NCBI GenBank assembly: GCA_012520135.1
Contig: JAAYOX010000268.1
Location: 1 to 30,290 of the forward strand
Source: Clostridia bacterium
GTDB taxonomy: Bacteria > Bacillota > DULZ01
DNA length: 30,290 nucleotides
Direction: 5' to 3'
How positions within the stretch are numbered: position 1 is the first letter of the stretch; each line of letters opens with the position of its first letter. The position numbers and the translations under genes are program-made. The notes beneath the pieces are model-generated. The model saw nothing but the letters and a program-made list of their open reading frames with translations. It ran no database searches and was not told where the DNA came from. Shown here piece after piece: positions 23,478-30,290 of the stretch.

Positions 23478-24365
23478 CTAAATTTTTACTGTCTTGGGCA
23501 CCAGTATCTCCAGTGCCTGAGGCAGAATATTCACTTCCACCGGTGTCTCACCGATGATTTCTCCGTCAGCTTGTACTGTCAGTGGCCTACGGCAATTAAT
23601 GACTATTTTTCGAGCCGTTAACGTACTCACCTTGGGATGAGACAGGTGATTCCCGGAAAAAATTTTAGGCATGTTGAACAAAACTTCTGCTTTGGACACA
23701 TCTCCCAGCAAACACAAATGGAAAACACCGTCATCAATTTCCGCTTTAGGCAGCAGTTGCATCCCACCACCTACATATTGCCCGTTTCCAACGGCTGCCA
23801 GCAACATTTTACCTGAAAAAGTCGCCGTTTCAGTCTCAATGGTCAGATGCTGATTACGGTATTTAGCCAGAACTTTAATCAGAGAAGCCACATAAGCCAA
23901 AGTGCCTTTCAGCTGCCGGTATTCCTCATTGGTAGTCCTGACCACTTCGGCATCAAAACCTACTCCTATGGTATTAAGAAAACGCCTGCCGTTTACCAAA
24001 CCAATATCTACCTTCTTAGTAGTGCCCTGCAGTAGCTGCATTAATGCTTCTTTCGGTTGTTTGGATATGCCCAGCACCCGGCAAAAATCGTTGCCTGTAC
24101 CCGTGGGCAGAATCCCGATTTGGGCCTTCTCCATCTCCAGGCCGTTTAACACCCCGTGAACTGTACCGTCACCGCCTAAGACCAGCAGTCGCTGATAACC
24201 CTGCTGAGGAAGTTCCCGGCCCAGCCTCTCTGCATCCCCGGGACCGCCAGTGAAGTATGGATCCCCGGCTTCCCCGGCTGACTTCATAGCGGCTTCTATT
24301 TCAGGCCATATTTTAGCGGTCCTTCCCCGGCCGGCTACCGGATTTATAATAAACGCTGTCTTCAC
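23478..24365 (-). CDS. Diacylglycerol kinase family lipid kinase (YegS/DgkB type)
   Basis: This is a 295-residue soluble lipid kinase of the NAD-kinase/diacylglycerol-kinase superfamily. The ATP-binding loop GGDGT (64-68), GTGNDF (89-94), the N-terminal IINPVAGRG and the GVGFDAEVVR block are all present. The C-terminal sandwich contains VQADGEIIGETPVEV, typical of the family. The start is a GTG with GGGGAG six bases upstream. The lipid substrate (diacylglycerol or another lipid) cannot be told from sequence. It ends just before the groESL promoter. Confidence 0.92.
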   Translation of the reverse strand: MKTAFIINPVAGRGRTAKIWPEIEAAMKSAGEAGDPYFTGGPGDAERLGRELPQQGYQRLLVLGGDGTVHGVLNGLEMEKAQIGILPTGTGNDFCRVLGISKQPKEALMQLLQGTTKKVDIGLVNGRRFLNTIGVGFDAEVVRTTNEEYRQLKGTLAYVASLIKVLAKYRNQHLTIETETATFSGKMLLAAVGNGQYVGGGMQLLPKAEIDDGVFHLCLLGDVSKAEVLFNMPKIFSGNHLSHPKVSTLTARKIVINCRRPLTVQADGEIIGETPVEVNILPQALEILVPKTVKI

Positions 24366-24467
24366 CTATTTCTCCCCTCTCTAAACAGACCTTGTCTATT
24401 TCACCACCGGATATCAGAATCCCTCTTTACCGGCATAGCTATTCCAACTATTAAATCAGACAAAAAA

Positions 24468-24489
24468 ATAGCCCTGAAGGGAGGACTAT
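24468..24489 (-). terminator. Weak terminator-like hairpin at the left side of the fold-back region
   Basis: On the minus strand ATAGTCC (24489-24483) pairs with GGGCTAT (24474-24468), with one G-T pair, and is followed by a run of seven T. It resembles the true terminator at the right side, as though duplicated. Confidence 0.5.
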
Positions 24490-24507
24490 AGCTAGTTGTT
24501 ATCACAG

Positions 24508-24764
24508 AAAGCCAGCGGTGTTAATCGAAGGGCTGAATTGGAGCTAAAATCAAAAGAGCGAAGGAGCCTGGACAGGCTTCAGTCGCCGGTGGTCGGTCAT
24601 CGGGTAGTAGCCCCGCATGGATTAAATGTTAACTGTAATTCAGGCGAAAGACCCAGGAGTATAGCATGCAAACCCGAAGACTGACCACTGACACCTGACA
24701 ACTGCTTTTGAGCTCATCCCCAAATCAGGCTCCTCTGAAGCCCACGATTAACACCACTGGCTTT
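24508..24764. repeat. Fold-back element in the gene-free region 24366-24808
   Basis: The 443-base gap between the lipid kinase and the S-layer protein has no credible gene. It contains nested inverted repeats. Outer arms at 24508-24527 and 24745-24764 match in 19 of 20 positions, beginning AAAGCCAGCGG. Inner arms at 24589-24605 and 24672-24688 match in 15 of 17, beginning GTGGTCGG. Weaker pairing is seen between them. The right inner arm runs into imperfect heptamers (ACTGACC, ACTGACA, CCTGACA). The structure looks like a small non-autonomous mobile element or a repetitive intergenic hairpin. Flanks carry similar AATAGCCC-GAA-GGG hairpins, but no clear target duplication is seen. A short open frame inside has no ribosome site. 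Confidence 0.65.
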
Positions 24765-24783
24765 AAGTAGTAAGTCAAGAAGC

Positions 24784-24806
24784 AAAAATAGCCCCGAAGG
24801 GCTATT
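24784..24806 (-). terminator. Intrinsic terminator of the S-layer protein gene
   Basis: On the minus strand AATAGCCC and GGGCTATT (8-bp perfect stem, TTCG loop) are followed by TTTTT, directly behind the stop codon at 24809. Confidence 0.92.
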
Positions 24807-24808
24807 AA

Positions 24809-26962
24809 TTAGTCGAGTTGTAGGGCTTTGACAATGGCGGTGACCGCTTCCGCTTTGGTGACCTGCTTTTTGGGTATGAAGTTCTCATCCGCCGAAATAA
24901 TCTTCAATCCGTTTGCCAAAGCTACATGGCCTACGTATTTTGGCGTAATCTCCTCTTTGTCGGCAAAGTCTATTTTGTAGATTTCAGACAGGGCTGCCGC
25001 CTTCTCAAGGCCTAAGTGCCTGACCAAGGTAGCCGCCAAAAACTCCTTGGTGACCGTCTCCTCCGGTGCTATTTCATCGGTCTTGATCAGCCCTTTGCTG
25101 ACTGCTTGATTAATCCAGGGAGTATACCAAGCCTCCTGGCTCGTTGTCAAGATAGGCAAAGGAATAATGGGTCCCCTGTTTCCTTCCAGTTTGGACAGCA
25201 TTTCCGCCAACTCTCCCTGGGTAATAGCCGTATCAGGGTGAAACTTGCCGTCATCTGTTCCTGCAATTACACCGGCTGCCACTAAAAGTTCTATATCTTT
25301 TTGGGCCGGATGGTTCTCAATATCGGAGAAAACCGCGGGCAGTTTTTTCTCCAAGGGTTCTCCTCGCCAGTTCAGAGGGTTGCCGGAGACCGCATCCATC
25401 ATTGTATAAGGTACCTTTGCCAAATGATACATCAGGGTAACCTTTTCTTTCCCGGTTTCCCGATCATAGGAAGTAACGAATTCCAATGCCAGGGGCACTT
25501 CTTCGCCATACCAAGCAGTAGCCTGACTTTCATCAATGACTGTACTGGGCTGGGGAAAATCGGCATCTGTCCACTGCATACTGTAACTTTCTACCTGACC
25601 CGTTACAGCGTTAACAGTTACCTGAAATCCGTTTTGAGGAAAAGGAATGCCGTTAACCAGTCTTTCATACACAAAGTAATGAGACCGCGCCGATTCCGGT
25701 GTCCTGTTTGCCCCCATTTCATACAGTTTGATTGATTTGGCTTTTTCGGGCTGAAGTTCTTTGATAAACTTCATTGCTAATTCTTGGGATTGTTCCCGGT
25801 TATAAACCGGATCCCGCTTATTCTGTTCCTCATCGTATTCATAGCGATAAAAGCTTAGCAGTTCTCCTGTATCCCCATCTACCGTTGCACTGGCCATCCC
25901 ACGATATTCTTGGTCCCGGCTACTCTGCCAGCTTAACTGCCAGACTACTTTAGCCGGTTCATCCCATAGTTGCTGTAGCCGGCTGCTCTCCAACCGGTAC
26001 TTGTCGGATAGCTGAAGGACTGCCATGGCTGCTTTAATCGCTTCTTCTTTACTGATTAGCTTTTCAATTTTGGCAACCTCCCTGGCTTCTTCAGGGGTTA
26101 ATTCCACCTTGGCCGCTGTAGCCATTTGCATACCGGCCCGGCCCTGATCTTCAGCGATGCCGTAATACTCCTCACTCTCTATGATTTTTCCGGTAACGGG
26201 ATCAATTTTAACCTTGCCAGGGTGACGGAGTTGAAACACCAATTTAATAACAGGCTTATCATCCCGTTCTTCAGGCTGGGTGCGGAAATACATCAATTCC
26301 AAGGGAAATTCCCTGGCAAATACTTTTTGAGCTTCTTCACTTGTCAATATTTGTTTGGGTACCTCAAGTTTTTTACTGTACCAATCAAAGCTGTAGCTGA
26401 TAATCTCTCCCGTATCCCCGTTCACTGTAACACTGACACCGTTATTGGGAAAAGGAATACCTTCCACTACTCGTTGATAACGAAAACTGTAGCTGGGAGG
26501 ACCCCAGGAATTTACATCTAAAGAGGGTTTTTCCGGATCTTCATGTAAAACTAAATCCTTTCTTCTTTCCGGCTGCAGTTTTTGCACCAACTGATCAGCA
26601 ATGGATTTGGCTGCTTGATAGCTGAGCTCAGGCAGTTTGACGGCACTTTGTTCTCTGGAAACGTAATGAGACATCCGCAAAATGTCACCATTCTGGGCAT
26701 CTACCTCAATACTTACCTCTCCTGCCCCTCCCTTGCTACGCCAATTAAGCCACCAGGAAACCCTTTCCCCATACTCATTATAGCGAGAAGAAAACTCTGT
26801 GTACTCTTCAGGAACGGTGAAACTGCTTTTCGCAATATTGATCGCCTGTTCCAAGGATGTTCCGGTAGCAGCCTGAACCGGTACAAATCCCCCTCCAAGA
26901 CCGGCTACTAAAAACATGGCGATCATTAAACCGGCAATCAATTTTTTTGGACTCATGATCAT
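24809..26962 (-). CDS. Secreted YcdB/PepSY-repeat protein with S-layer homology domains
   Basis: The 717-residue protein has a signal peptide (SPKKLIAGLMIAMFLVAGLGGG..., likely cut after VQA). Two copies of a YcdB/YcdC-PepSY type unit follow, recognisable from the repeats GIPFPNNGVSVTVNGDTGEI and GIPFPQNGFQVTVNAVTGQV and from matching DGDTGELLSFYRY and AQNGDILRMSHY segments. At the C terminus are three S-layer homology modules (FSDIENHPAQKDIELL..., AWYTPWINQAVSKGLI..., ADKEEITPKYVGHVAL...), which anchor proteins to cell-wall polymers. The ATG at 26962 is preceded by GGGGGGA; an ATG six bases later is also possible. PepSY units often inhibit or modulate peptidases, but the function of this combination is unknown. 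Confidence 0.88.
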   Translation of the reverse strand: MIMSPKKLIAGLMIAMFLVAGLGGGFVPVQAATGTSLEQAINIAKSSFTVPEEYTEFSSRYNEYGERVSWWLNWRSKGGAGEVSIEVDAQNGDILRMSHYVSREQSAVKLPELSYQAAKSIADQLVQKLQPERRKDLVLHEDPEKPSLDVNSWGPPSYSFRYQRVVEGIPFPNNGVSVTVNGDTGEIISYSFDWYSKKLEVPKQILTSEEAQKVFAREFPLELMYFRTQPEERDDKPVIKLVFQLRHPGKVKIDPVTGKIIESEEYYGIAEDQGRAGMQMATAAKVELTPEEAREVAKIEKLISKEEAIKAAMAVLQLSDKYRLESSRLQQLWDEPAKVVWQLSWQSSRDQEYRGMASATVDGDTGELLSFYRYEYDEEQNKRDPVYNREQSQELAMKFIKELQPEKAKSIKLYEMGANRTPESARSHYFVYERLVNGIPFPQNGFQVTVNAVTGQVESYSMQWTDADFPQPSTVIDESQATAWYGEEVPLALEFVTSYDRETGKEKVTLMYHLAKVPYTMMDAVSGNPLNWRGEPLEKKLPAVFSDIENHPAQKDIELLVAAGVIAGTDDGKFHPDTAITQGELAEMLSKLEGNRGPIIPLPILTTSQEAWYTPWINQAVSKGLIKTDEIAPEETVTKEFLAATLVRHLGLEKAAALSEIYKIDFADKEEITPKYVGHVALANGLKIISADENFIPKKQVTKAEAVTAIVKALQLD

Positions 26963-27015
26963 GCTCCCCCCTTTGTTTTTCGGTTGGTTAGACGAATTCA
27001 GCAGTAAAAAGTTCC

Positions 27016-27052
27016 AAAAAAGAAGCAAGCCCCACAGTTTTACCTGCAGGGC
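27016..27052 (-). terminator. Intrinsic terminator after the small membrane protein gene
   Basis: On the minus strand GCCCTGCAG and CTGTGGGGC (27052-27044 and 27037-27029) pair over 9 bp with two G-T pairs; TTGCTTCTTTTTT follows. Confidence 0.8.
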
Positions 27053-27058
27053 ATGACC

Positions 27059-27244
27059 TTATTGAGCCGCTGTTTGTCCTTGTACCTCTTGACTGGGCAT
27101 CTCTACCCTATATTCGTCCACTGCATTAAATGGAAACATTTTAATGCCGGGATCGTGAATTTGACGTTCAATATAATAGGCAAAAAGAACGCACAGGAAT
27201 CCAATAAAGGCGATCATGAACCAATCCAACCTTCTCACCCCCAT
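27059..27244 (-). CDS. Small single-pass membrane protein of unknown function
   Basis: The frame gives 61 residues: a short basic N terminus (MGVRRLDW), one hydrophobic helix (FMIAFIGFLCVLFAYYI) and a polar tail ending SQEVQGQTAAQ. The topology predicted by positive-inside is N-in, tail outside. I do not recognise the family. The start is uncertain: the ATG at 27244 lacks a ribosome site, whereas a TTG at 27229 lies just after GGGGGTGAGAAGG. A good terminator follows the stop, which supports expression. The opposite-strand frame across the same bases has no such support. Confidence 0.6.
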   Translation of the reverse strand: MGVRRLDWFMIAFIGFLCVLFAYYIERQIHDPGIKMFPFNAVDEYRVEMPSQEVQGQTAAQ

Positions 27245-27352
27245 TAAAAATGTGTTTACCGGTAGTTTACTGACTATTTAAATAGTTCGCTATGAAATTC
27301 ACTTTTCCTTTCATTTTTCTTGCATTACTCCGGTCAAAAAGCATAAATAATT

Positions 27353-27384
27353 AAAAGCCGGGGCCTTTACCCAAGGCCTCCGGC
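27353..27384 (-). terminator. Intrinsic terminator of the decarboxylase gene
   Basis: On the minus strand GCCGGAGGCCTT and AAAGGCCCCGGC form a long GC-rich stem with a single bulge, followed by TTTTAATT. Confidence 0.85.
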
Positions 27385-27395
27385 AGAAAATCCGG

Positions 27396-28886
27396 TTAAA
27401 CCACGTCTTCACGTACCTCACTTTTAGTGATAGCAACGGCATTCTTCAACACTTTAATATTGTTTATCCTTTTATCTTCTGTTCCCTGAAGATCTGCCTG
27501 TTCCTGCTTCAGGATATTGACGTAATCGATAACACTTTGGGTTATGATTTCCCCAGGGCAGATTAGAGGAATTCCCGGCGGATAAGCCATAATGGATTCG
27601 GCACTGATTTCCCCTGCTGCCTCTGCTAAAGGCACCAGCTTGGTTTCACTGTAAAAGGCATCCCTCGGCAGCACCATCATATTGGGGATTTCCGGCAAGG
27701 GAGGACAGTATTTCACCACATTCTTCAAAGGGTTACACTTGCTGATGGATTTAATACAGTTAACCAGGTACTGTACAGTCTCCCTGGTGTCACCCAGTGT
27801 AATCACGAACATTACATTATATAAATCAGATAGCTCTACCTGAAGCCGGTGCTCCTCACGCAATAGATGCTCTACTTCGTAGCCGGACATACCCAAGCCG
27901 GTAACATTGAGAATGATCTTGGTGGGATCAAAAGCATGGCAACCGGGACGCCCTGCTAAGCCTTCCCCAAAAAGCTGGATTCCTTCCACCGTTTTGAGTT
28001 CGTTTTTAACCCAACGGGCCAATTCCAATGTATTGCTGACCAACTCCTTACCATGTAAAGCAATTTGCTTCCGGGCCAAGTCCAATGAGGTCAGCAGCAA
28101 ATATGACGGGCTGGTGGTTTGGGTCAGGTTTAGAACTCCTTTGACCCTTTCGGCACTAACTAACCCCTCCTTAAGCAACAGCATGGAGCTTTGGGTCATA
28201 GAGCCCACCAACTTATGGGTACTGCTGGCGGCCAGGTCCGCCCCAGACTCCATGGCAGACAAGGGCAGTTCGTCGCTAAAAGCCAAATGGGCACCATGAG
28301 CCTCGTCTACAATCACCGGTATTCCATGGCGATGAGCAACCTCCACAATCGCTGACAAATCAGAAGCTGTACCGTAATAATTAGGGTTAATCACGAACAC
28401 AGCTTTGGCATCAGGGTGCTGCAAGATCGCTCTCTCAACCTGTTCGGGAGAAACTCCCATGGAAATCCCGAAATCAGTGTCGATTTCCGGCTCAATGTAA
28501 ACGGGGTTAGCCCCCGACATAATAATGCCTCCCACCGCTGACTTGTGGGCATTACGAGGTATGATCAATTTATCCCCCGGATGACAGACAGCCATAATCA
28601 TGGCTTGGATCCCGGAAGTGGTACCGTTTACCAGAAAAAACGCCCGGTCAGCCCCAAAAGTTTTTGCAGCCAGGGCTTCCGCCTCGGCAATCGCATCTCT
28701 GGGGTTACAAATATTGTCAAGTCCCGGCATACAGGTAAGATCCATCTCCAGAACTCGCTCACCGGCGTATGCTGCCAACTCCGGCAGACCTCTGCCTTGT
28801 TTATGGCCAGGTACATGAAATGGTATAGTACCGGTCTCAATATATCTTTTTACTGCATCAAAAATGGGCGTTTTCGTCTGCTCCAC
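27396..28886 (-). CDS. Orn/Lys/Arg decarboxylase, SpeA-like
   Basis: This is a PLP-dependent fold-type I decarboxylase close to Bacillus SpeA (arginine to agmatine) and related lysine/ornithine enzymes. Motifs include TPIFDAVKRY, FHVPGHKQGRG, TSGIQAMIMA, VDEAHGAH with the PLP-binding Asp and His, and SSTHKLVGSMTQSS with the Schiff-base lysine (about residue 225). The C-terminal domain reads YPPGIPLICPGEII. The frame is open to 28961, but that region carries a promoter-like sequence. A GTG at 28886 with GGAGGGGTG six bases upstream gives 496 residues, close to SpeA's length. Substrate (Arg, Lys or Orn) cannot be settled from sequence. Confidence 0.92.
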   Translation of the reverse strand: MEQTKTPIFDAVKRYIETGTIPFHVPGHKQGRGLPELAAYAGERVLEMDLTCMPGLDNICNPRDAIAEAEALAAKTFGADRAFFLVNGTTSGIQAMIMAVCHPGDKLIIPRNAHKSAVGGIIMSGANPVYIEPEIDTDFGISMGVSPEQVERAILQHPDAKAVFVINPNYYGTASDLSAIVEVAHRHGIPVIVDEAHGAHLAFSDELPLSAMESGADLAASSTHKLVGSMTQSSMLLLKEGLVSAERVKGVLNLTQTTSPSYLLLTSLDLARKQIALHGKELVSNTLELARWVKNELKTVEGIQLFGEGLAGRPGCHAFDPTKIILNVTGLGMSGYEVEHLLREEHRLQVELSDLYNVMFVITLGDTRETVQYLVNCIKSISKCNPLKNVVKYCPPLPEIPNMMVLPRDAFYSETKLVPLAEAAGEISAESIMAYPPGIPLICPGEIITQSVIDYVNILKQEQADLQGTEDKRINNIKVLKNAVAITKSEVREDVV

Positions 28887-28939
28887 TCCCGTCACCCCTC
28901 CAGTAGGATATTGTCCAGTATCAAATGCGAAAAAACGCA

Positions 28940-28968
28940 TAGATACATTACAACACATCATTAGTCAA
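28940..28968 (-). promoter_or_regulatory. Possible promoter of the decarboxylase gene
   Basis: TTGACT (28968-28963) lies 17 bases from TATCTA (28945-28940), a poor -10. A small ATGCG-T6-CGCAT hairpin follows. Position fits the GTG start at 28886. Confidence 0.35.
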
Positions 28969-29044
28969 AAAGCAATAGGGTTAACGGAGTAAACAGAAAC
29001 ATTTTTTTATGACTGAAAGCCTTATAGGTCAAGGGTTTGTGAGA

Positions 29045-30139
29045 CTAATCCTCTATTGGTTTAAACCGCTCTTTCAGTCTTTCCATGACTTCAGGCATAG
29101 TCGTATATTCCATGTCTTCCAAGGGCAAACGATGAGGCTCGAAAGGACCAAGCCGTCTCAAATAATCAGCAATTTCCAAGGCCTTTTGCCTGGCCCGGTC
29201 ATAGGAGACGTCGGCAAATAGATCCCTGGGACCGATTAATTTGCCATTAGCTATTTGAAAACCAAGGGCGATCACCCGGGGAGGTCCGTCAAAACGGGTG
29301 GGATGGGAATCTTCTACTGATACGGGCATCAAAGGTCCTACATGGGAACCCCTCATCCAACCGGCTACCAGGTGAGGATTGGCAAAAGGCTCTACTGCCT
29401 CACCTACTGCAGGCAAGCCGGACTGGCAACGAACAATACAAACGGGATCATCTTTGCCCACATAGCGTCCAGCCATCAGATTCAGCCTTTGAGTACTGCA
29501 AGCAGCTGCGATGTCGCCGGTAGTTTTGGAATAAACTGCTTTAACCGCATACCGTCCCGGTGCCCCAATAAAGACCAGCAAATCATAGAGCTCTTCCGGC
29601 AAGGAAAACTTAACACTTTTATGTTCAATCAAATCATGGACTTCCATCACAAAGCCTCTGTGCATTTTGGGATCGATCACCAAACCGATAGTATTGAAAG
29701 GATCCGCAAACATTTTGTATAAAGGCAGGTTCCAGGCTCCCGGCTCAGTTTTGTCAGCCATAAAGACGATAACCGGCTCCGCTTTTCTTTCTTCAAACTC
29801 CATTTCCGCAACACCCGGCCCCATTCCTTTTACGTTACCGGAAAAAGCATCGCTTAATAGATCCTGGCCGGCACCGTAGAGTTTCAATTCTTTGGCAACC
29901 TCAGTACAGGCTAAAAAGGTATCCCAGGCCAGTTGGTGAATTTCAGTCGAGTCTACTCCTAATTCATGGGTCATGATCAAATTAACGTCATCTCCTACAT
30001 AAGCAACATGGAAGTCTTTCAGCAGGCTGCTTTCCGACAGGACTTGTTCCGCTTTGGATATCAACTGGGGATGGACACTGGTATGCCCGACCCAACCGCC
30101 AACATCAGCTTTGATCACAGATAAAGTAATTCTGCTCAA
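29045..30139 (-). CDS. Fructose-1,6-bisphosphate aldolase/phosphatase (class V FBPase)
   Basis: This bifunctional enzyme condenses triose phosphates to fructose 1,6-bisphosphate and dephosphorylates it, making gluconeogenesis one-way. The family is typical of archaea and deep-branching or autotrophic bacteria. The 364-residue protein has the metal-binding N terminus SVIKADVGGWVGHTSVHP (D12, H19), YVGDDVNLIMTH (D50, D51), the Gly-rich FSGNVKGMGPGVAEME region, and GRYVGKDDP, whose Y226 and K229 look like the Tyr/Lys pair that forms the Schiff base. The start is a TTG with TGGAGGGA six bases upstream. It stands alone and suggests carbon assimilation from C1 or C2 compounds. Confidence 0.94.
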   Translation of the reverse strand: MSRITLSVIKADVGGWVGHTSVHPQLISKAEQVLSESSLLKDFHVAYVGDDVNLIMTHELGVDSTEIHQLAWDTFLACTEVAKELKLYGAGQDLLSDAFSGNVKGMGPGVAEMEFEERKAEPVIVFMADKTEPGAWNLPLYKMFADPFNTIGLVIDPKMHRGFVMEVHDLIEHKSVKFSLPEELYDLLVFIGAPGRYAVKAVYSKTTGDIAAACSTQRLNLMAGRYVGKDDPVCIVRCQSGLPAVGEAVEPFANPHLVAGWMRGSHVGPLMPVSVEDSHPTRFDGPPRVIALGFQIANGKLIGPRDLFADVSYDRARQKALEIADYLRRLGPFEPHRLPLEDMEYTTMPEVMERLKERFKPIED

Positions 30140-30169
30140 CTTTTATCCCTCCATGAACAAATATGTTAT

Positions 30170-30197
30170 ACTATATAGCCATTTTATTCTATATAGT
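30170..30197. promoter_or_regulatory. Palindrome in the promoter region of the aldolase/phosphatase gene
   Basis: ACTATATAG-N10-CTATATAGT is a perfect 9-bp inverted repeat 31 bases upstream of the TTG start. Each arm contains a TATAGT-like -10 hexamer, so it may be an operator over the promoter or two -10-like boxes by chance. No convincing -35 pairs with either arm. The remaining bases to 30290 show nothing I can support. Confidence 0.4.
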
Positions 30198-30290
30198 GTG
30201 GCAAAATACCTGCAGTTGGTCCCGGAAAATTGATGAAATGGTCTTAGACAATGGGAAGGTAACGAGGGATTAAAGAGCGAATTATTGTAA

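Noticed and set aside
24496..24684. 62-codon plus-strand open frame in the fold-back region
   Set aside because: It has no ribosome site, a poor start, unusual composition and overlaps the inverted-repeat structure.
24490..24780. Riboswitch or other known structured RNA in the gene-free gap
   Set aside because: I compared it by eye with cobalamin, cyclic-di-GMP, cyclic-di-AMP and T-box signatures and none fits; inverted repeats explain the pairing.
27053..27247. 64-codon plus-strand frame opposite the small membrane protein gene
   Set aside because: No ribosome site or terminator supports it, whereas the minus-strand frame encodes a sensible membrane helix and is followed by a terminator.
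1..30290. CRISPR arrays, tRNA or rRNA genes, transposases or prophage genes
   Set aside because: I saw no regularly spaced direct repeats, no tRNA-like cloverleaf with its conserved T-loop, no rRNA sequence and no recombinase or transposase reading frame.

Overview
The window is a stretch of a low-to-mid GC Firmicutes (Clostridia-like) chromosome. This is inferred from strong AGGAGG-type ribosome sites, a T-box leader, a CIRCE-controlled groESL operon, sigma-A promoters with 17-bp spacers, and clostridial-type proteins (SpeA-like decarboxylase, HD-GYP, S-layer domains). A hydrogen-linked heterodisulfide-reductase complex, a bifunctional fructose-bisphosphate aldolase/phosphatase, a CcmH-like protein and a sigma-54 promoter fit an anaerobic hydrogen-using or autotrophic lineage of the Desulfotomaculum/Thermincola/Moorella kind. 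The species cannot be fixed from this sequence alone. Almost every gene is on the minus strand, so transcription runs from high to low coordinates.

Layout: 1-3718 holds a branched-chain amino acid operon, ilvE-ilvD-ilvB (ilvB cut by the window edge), behind a sigma-A promoter and a T-box leader. 3841-4134 is a small plus-strand gene of unknown function. 4212-5581 is an HD-GYP cyclic-di-GMP phosphodiesterase followed by a FmdB-type zinc-ribbon protein. 5722-17163 is the centrepiece: hdrC-hdrB-hdrA-mvhD-mvhG-mvhA, a hydrogenase maturation protease, hypA-hypB-hypF(C-terminal half)-hypC-hypD-hypE, and then a dicluster ferredoxin with its own promoter. 17203-17218 is a near-perfect sigma-54 (-24/-12) promoter for this operon, and the gene directly upstream (17344-18702) is a PAS-AAA-Fis sigma-54 activator.

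18829-24365 holds a CcmH-like membrane protein, an MBL-fold hydrolase, a NifU-C (Nfu) protein, an orphan GAF-like sensor protein, groEL-groES with CIRCE, and a diacylglycerol-kinase family protein. 24366-24808 has no gene but contains a 257-bp fold-back (inverted-repeat) structure flanked by terminator hairpins. 24809-30139 holds a secreted YcdB/PepSY-S-layer protein, a small membrane protein, an Orn/Lys/Arg decarboxylase and a class V fructose-bisphosphate aldolase/phosphatase.

How it works together: HdrABC plus MvhADG is the known layout for flavin-based electron bifurcation, in which H2 reduces ferredoxin and a disulfide-like acceptor together. The Hyp proteins and the protease build the NiFe site, and the ferredoxin next door could take the low-potential electrons. 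Main oddities: hdrA is broken by an apparent one-base deletion inside a ferredoxin motif; HypF lacks its entire N-terminal half; the activator has GAFTNA instead of GAFTGA; and the operon is placed under sigma-54 control.
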